7,579 nucleotides of DNA. Source: Planctomycetota bacterium. Its GTDB lineage: Bacteria; Planctomycetota; Phycisphaerae; Phycisphaerales; UBA1924. The notes under the pieces are model-generated. The model was not told where the DNA came from. It saw only the letters and a list, made by a program, of their open reading frames with translations, and searched no databases. Made by a program: the position numbers and the translations under genes. The stretch is taken from contig JAEYVB010000116.1 of NCBI GenBank assembly GCA_023429345.1, positions 1 through 7,579 of the forward strand, read 5' to 3'. Below are positions 4,826 to 7,579 of this stretch, in pieces. Position 1 is the first letter of the stretch; each line of letters starts with the position of its first letter.

Positions 4826-6286
4826 TCAGCGGATAAAGATCGCCCAGTGGACGACGAGCACGGGGAGTAGGAGCATGCACGCGAGCCCCACGTAGGCAAT
4901 AAACGAGGGCATCCGAACCCCCTCGGACTCGGCGATCGCCTTCACCATGAAGTTGGGCCCGTTGCCGATGTACGTCATAGCCCCGAAGAAAACGGCCGCG
5001 TTCGAGATCGCGTGCAGGAACAGGGTGCCCCGCGGCGTGGCGATGAACGCCAGCACGTTCTCGCGGGTCATCGCCGCCTCACCGAGCGCAAGCTGAAGGA
5101 AGTTCAGGTAGGTGGGGGCGTTATCGAGGAAGGCGGACAGGGTCCCGGTACCGAAGTAGAACGCCGTCGCCGAGTTGAGGCCCAGGTCCTTCCCGTGCGT
5201 GGCCAGGTAAGCCAGCGCCGGGACCATGGTGGCGAAGATCCCCAGAAACAGCAGCCCGACCTCTTTCACCGGCCCGAAGTTGAAATCATTCTGTTTCAGG
5301 ATCTTCTGGTCGGCCAGGAAGTACGCCGACACCGCGACGATGATCTGGAACGTGGCGCCCACGGGGATCCCGTGCAGGGCCGCCGGGCCCCACTTCAGGA
5401 TCATCGGGTCGATGAACACGCCCACGATCATCAGCGCCAGGGCGACCAGCCCCACGGAGCCCGCCAGCCTCAGGCCGGGTTTGGCGTGCACCTCGGCCTC
5501 CATGAGGTTGCCCGCCTCGTCGTGCGTCGGCAGCGGGGCGAACGTCTGCGGCACCGGCCTCCCCACGTAGAACCGATCGACGCAATAGAAGATGACAAGC
5601 AGCGACCCGACCACAAAGAGCCAGTCCGGCCAGAGGTGCGCCAGCGTCCAGAAAAACGGCACCCCCTTCAGGAAGCCCAGGTACAGCGGGGGATCGCCGA
5701 TGGGCGTCAAGGAGCCGCCGCAGTTGGACACGATGAAGATGAAGAACACGATGTGGATGGGCATCAGCCGCCCGCGGTTGATCCGCATGAACGGCCGCAC
5801 CAGCAGCATCGAGGCCCCCGTCGTCCCCACGATGTTCGCGAGCACCGCCCCGACGGCCAGGAGCGCCGTGTTCTTGAAGGGCCCAGACGCCCCCCGGACA
5901 TCCACCAGGATCCCGCCCGAAACGATGTACAACCCCCCGACCAGCGCGATGAAGGCGTAATACTCGATCCCAGCGTGCAACATCGCGTGCGAGCCGTGAT
6001 GCCCGTACCCCAGCAGGTAGTACCCCGTGGTGATCCCGCCCAGAAAGAACGCGAAGTCCGGGAAGTGCAGGTGCCACAGCCGGGCGCTCACAAACGGCAT
6101 CAGGGCGATGCTCGCCAGCAGCAGCACGAACGGGGCCACCAGCCACAGCGGCACCTCCGGGTGCCCGTCGTGAAAGTGCGGCTTCAGCACGAACGTGAGC
6201 AGCGCCCCAAGGCCCAGCCCGGCCAGCGCCGAGACGAGCCAGAGCTTCGGTCCGTGGAAATGGCGTCCGTGGGCGTGGTCCGTCAT
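4826..6286 (-). CDS. Na+/H+ antiporter-like transporter, NhaD/CitMHS_2 type (ion transporter superfamily)
   Basis: This 486-residue integral membrane protein has 11-13 hydrophobic segments. Its internal symmetry is typical of the ion transporter (IT) superfamily: ANIVGTTGASM (150-160) and SNCGGSLTPIGDPP (187-200) in the first half are mirrored by TLSAFLDNAPTYL (382-394) and FFGAMTYIGNGPNF (433-446) in the second. These hairpin motifs resemble those of NhaD antiporters and the putative citrate-transport family CitMHS_2, commonly annotated as sodium:proton antiporters. The substrate is therefore probably Na+/H+ but a carboxylate is not excluded. The N-terminus (HAHGRHFHG) and the loop at 94-104 are His-rich, which could sense pH or bind metal; this is speculative. 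The start ATG 6286 overlaps the stop of the VanZ-like gene as ATGA, implying translational coupling. In-frame sequence upstream of it runs inside vanZ and is not coding. Confidence 0.88.
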   Translation of the reverse strand: MTDHAHGRHFHGPKLWLVSALAGLGLGALLTFVLKPHFHDGHPEVPLWLVAPFVLLLASIALMPFVSARLWHLHFPDFAFFLGGITTGYYLLGYGHHGSHAMLHAGIEYYAFIALVGGLYIVSGGILVDVRGASGPFKNTALLAVGAVLANIVGTTGASMLLVRPFMRINRGRLMPIHIVFFIFIVSNCGGSLTPIGDPPLYLGFLKGVPFFWTLAHLWPDWLFVVGSLLVIFYCVDRFYVGRPVPQTFAPLPTHDEAGNLMEAEVHAKPGLRLAGSVGLVALALMIVGVFIDPMILKWGPAALHGIPVGATFQIIVAVSAYFLADQKILKQNDFNFGPVKEVGLLFLGIFATMVPALAYLATHGKDLGLNSATAFYFGTGTLSAFLDNAPTYLNFLQLALGEAAMTRENVLAFIATPRGTLFLHAISNAAVFFGAMTYIGNGPNFMVKAIAESEGVRMPSFIAYVGLACMLLLPVLVVHWAIFIR

Positions 6287-6726
6287 GATGCGGCGGAGTT
6301 CCTGCGTGCGGTCGGTGCGTCCGGAGCGATCATTGTTGCCCGCCGGGCGCCCCGCTTCCCCCGCACGGCGGCAAGAATCGACGCCGCGGCCAGGGCGATC
6401 GCCACCCCCGCCAGGTTCATCCGGTAGTCGTCCCACGCGGCGTGCCGGCGGATCCACGGGATCGCCTGCAAACTCTCGTCGATGGCGGCGTACACCGGAG
6501 CGATCGCCAACACGAAAAGGAGGTTCCGCCGCGACAGCGGATGCCCGAAAAACCCCGCCCCGATCAGCAGTCCCGTCCACACGGCAAAGACCGCCGCGTG
6601 CACGAAGAGGTCCGGCCTCCCCGGCGCCGGGATCGTCAGCTTCGGCCAGTGAGTCCCGACAAACAGGAGCACCGCAAACCCGGCGAACGCCGCGCGGCTC
6701 AGGGCCGTCACCGGCGGGACCCTCAC
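6283..6726 (-). CDS. VanZ-like integral membrane protein
   Basis: This 147-residue protein has four predicted membrane segments, near 12-27, 39-60, 67-84 and 105-121. The VanZ-like pattern is clear: DLFVHAAVFA (39-48) after helix 1, DESLQAIPW (83-91), and DDYRMNLAGV (99-108). VanZ raises teicoplanin resistance in enterococci. The wider family is of unknown function and widespread, so this is not evidence for glycopeptide resistance. The C-terminal 25 residues are basic then Ala-rich and cytoplasmic by the positive-inside rule. The chosen start is GTG 6726, which overlaps the parA stop as GTGA and has GAGG 7 bases upstream. GTG 6711, five codons later, also has a G-rich stretch before it and cannot be excluded. 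The stop overlaps the antiporter ATG. Confidence 0.87.
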   Translation of the reverse strand: MRVPPVTALSRAAFAGFAVLLFVGTHWPKLTIPAPGRPDLFVHAAVFAVWTGLLIGAGFFGHPLSRRNLLFVLAIAPVYAAIDESLQAIPWIRRHAAWDDYRMNLAGVAIALAAASILAAVRGKRGARRATMIAPDAPTARRNSAAS

Positions 6727-7579
6727 CGCGACGCCTCGATCGCCGCGGGGCGGGTCATCACGATCGGCGGCTCGGCCGCGGCGGGCGCGGGCGCAGCAAC
6801 GGATCGCGGCGCTGCCGCGACGACCGATTCGGCCAGGGCCCGGTAGTCCGCCGCTCCCGGGGCGCCCGGGGCATAGTCGTAGATCGTTTGCCCGAAGCTT
6901 GGGGACTCCGCCAGCTTGATGTTCCGGCGGATCGCCGGCTTCAGGAGCTGCGCCTCGCGCCACGGCACATCCTGGTTGCGGGCCGCCGCGAAGAAGCTCT
7001 CGAGGTCGCCCACCACCTCCTGCGAGTGCGTGGTGTGCCCGTCGTGCATGCAGAGCACGATCCCCGTCGCCCGCAGGTCCGGGTTCAGCTTCCCGCGCAC
7101 CAGTTTCACCGTCTCCAGCAGCTTGCTCACGCCCTGCAGGGCCAGGAAGTGCGCCTGCATCGGGATGATCACTTCCCGGGCCGCGGCCAGTGCGTTCAGC
7201 GTGAGCAGGCCCAGCGAGGGGGGGCAATCGAGCATGACAAAGTCGAACCGGCCCGCCAACGGGCGCAGCACGCGGGTCAGCCGCTTGTGGCGGTCGCCCT
7301 CGCCCACGAGCTCGGTCTCGGCCGCGGCGAGGTCGGTCTCGGCGGGGACCAGCCAGAGATTGTCGCGCACCTTCATCACGGCGCTGTCGGCGTCGTCGTC
7401 CCAATCCAGCAGCAAGTCGTAGACCGACCGCGCCGACTGTTCCGGATCGACCCCCAGGTGCAGCGTGGCGTGCGCCTGCGGGTCGAGGTCGACTACCAGC
7501 ACACGTTTCCCGAGCGTGGCAAGGGCCGCGGCCAGGTTGACCGTGGTCGTGGTCTTACCGACGCCGCCTTTCTGATTGA
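6723..7579 (-). CDS. ParA/Soj family ATPase (N-terminus outside window)
   Basis: ParA-type ATPases dimerise with ATP, bind DNA without sequence specificity and position chromosomes, plasmids or protein cargo. The window holds 284 complete residues; by family comparison only about ten are missing. Counting from the first complete codon: deviant Walker A KGGVGKTT (3-10) with the signature lysine, A' motif VVDLDPQ (28-34), Walker B FVMLDCPPSL (113-122), IPMQAHFLALQGV (138-150), and the C-terminal IRRNIKLAESPSFG block (216-229) typical of chromosomal Soj. After residue 252 an Ala/Pro-rich tail of about 30 residues extends beyond the usual family end. The next gene is vanZ-like rather than parB, so partner and cargo are unknown. 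A chromosome-segregation role is likely but not proven; a MinD-type role is less likely given the Soj-like C-terminus. Confidence 0.94.
   Translation of the reverse strand, partial: NQKGGVGKTTTTVNLAAALATLGKRVLVVDLDPQAHATLHLGVDPEQSARSVYDLLLDWDDDADSAVMKVRDNLWLVPAETDLAAAETELVGEGDRHKRLTRVLRPLAGRFDFVMLDCPPSLGLLTLNALAAAREVIIPMQAHFLALQGVSKLLETVKLVRGKLNPDLRATGIVLCMHDGHTTHSQEVVGDLESFFAAARNQDVPWREAQLLKPAIRRNIKLAESPSFGQTIYDYAPGAPGAADYRALAESVVAAAPRSVAAPAPAAAEPPIVMTRPAAIEASR

Noticed and set aside
2101..4836. 911-codon open frame on the plus strand opposite the SDR, entericidin-like and murJ genes
   Set aside because: Its product is dominated by Arg, His, Gln, Glu and Pro with no domain signature, as expected antisense to GC-rich genes. 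The minus strand holds recognisable proteins throughout.
5012..6427. 471-codon open frame on the plus strand opposite the antiporter gene
   Set aside because: Low-complexity charged composition and no family features. The opposite strand encodes a clear membrane transporter.
6287..6580. Upstream extension of the antiporter frame by 98 codons
   Set aside because: The extension lies inside the VanZ-like gene in another frame and its composition is Arg/Gly-rich. ATG 6286 fits the ATGA coupling and the start of the hydrophobic protein.
6283..6726. Glycopeptide resistance determinant
   Set aside because: Only a VanZ-like protein is present; there is no VanA/H/X or regulator nearby, and VanZ-like proteins are common in bacteria without such resistance.
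6727..7404. Upstream extension of the VanZ-like frame over parA
   Set aside because: This part is an Arg/Gly/Ala-rich shadow of the parA coding strand. The VanZ homology begins only after GTG 6726.
1..7579. Mobile element, prophage, defence island, CRISPR or RNA genes
   Set aside because: No transposase, integrase, nuclease, repeat-spacer pattern, tRNA or rRNA signature was seen, and all genes are core or envelope functions.

Overview
This is a GC-rich, gene-dense stretch of bacterial chromosome. It holds eight genes plus one 46-codon gene that is easy to miss. Lipoproteins with lipoboxes, a lipid II flippase and the MEP isoprenoid pathway indicate a diderm-type bacterium that makes peptidoglycan. 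The style of several proteins suggests Planctomycetota, possibly Phycisphaerae: a MurJ with an extra loop before the AQRLYHFP segment, a CitMHS_2-type antiporter with NCGGSLTPIGDPP, and a divergent MnmE and IspF. That placement is inferred from recalled family appearance, not from a search.

Layout. (1) Bases 1-888, plus strand: the C-terminal two thirds of the tRNA-modification GTPase MnmE, cut by the window edge. (2) Bases 894-1376, minus strand: an unrecognised lipoprotein with a Pro-rich tail, converging on mnmE with only 5 bases between stop codons. (3) Bases 1497-2024, plus strand: ispF, divergent from the lipoprotein gene across a 120-base intergenic region. (4) Bases 2005-7579, all minus strand, read from right to left: a ParA-type ATPase (start outside the window), a VanZ-like membrane protein, a NhaD/CitMHS_2-type antiporter, murJ, an entericidin-like mini-lipoprotein and a short-chain dehydrogenase. 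The last gene overlaps the end of ispF tail to tail by 20 bases.

How the genes fit together. parA, the vanZ-like gene and the antiporter gene are joined by 4-base stop/start overlaps (GTGA and ATGA). murJ follows 37 bases later, so these four are almost certainly one transcription unit. It combines a Soj/ParA-type positioning ATPase, two membrane proteins of uncertain cargo and the flippase that supplies lipid II to the cell wall. The entericidin-like gene and the dehydrogenase gene follow after 90 and 45 bases and may be read through or have their own promoter.

Most of the window is core metabolism and cell-envelope biology rather than a mobile or defence island. I saw no insertion sequence, CRISPR array, tRNA or rRNA. 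No stretch above 300 bases lacks a gene. The items most worth a second look are the parA-vanZ-antiporter-murJ operon, the small entericidin-like gene with a helically phased direct repeat upstream, and unusual residues at otherwise conserved sites of MnmE, IspF and MurJ.
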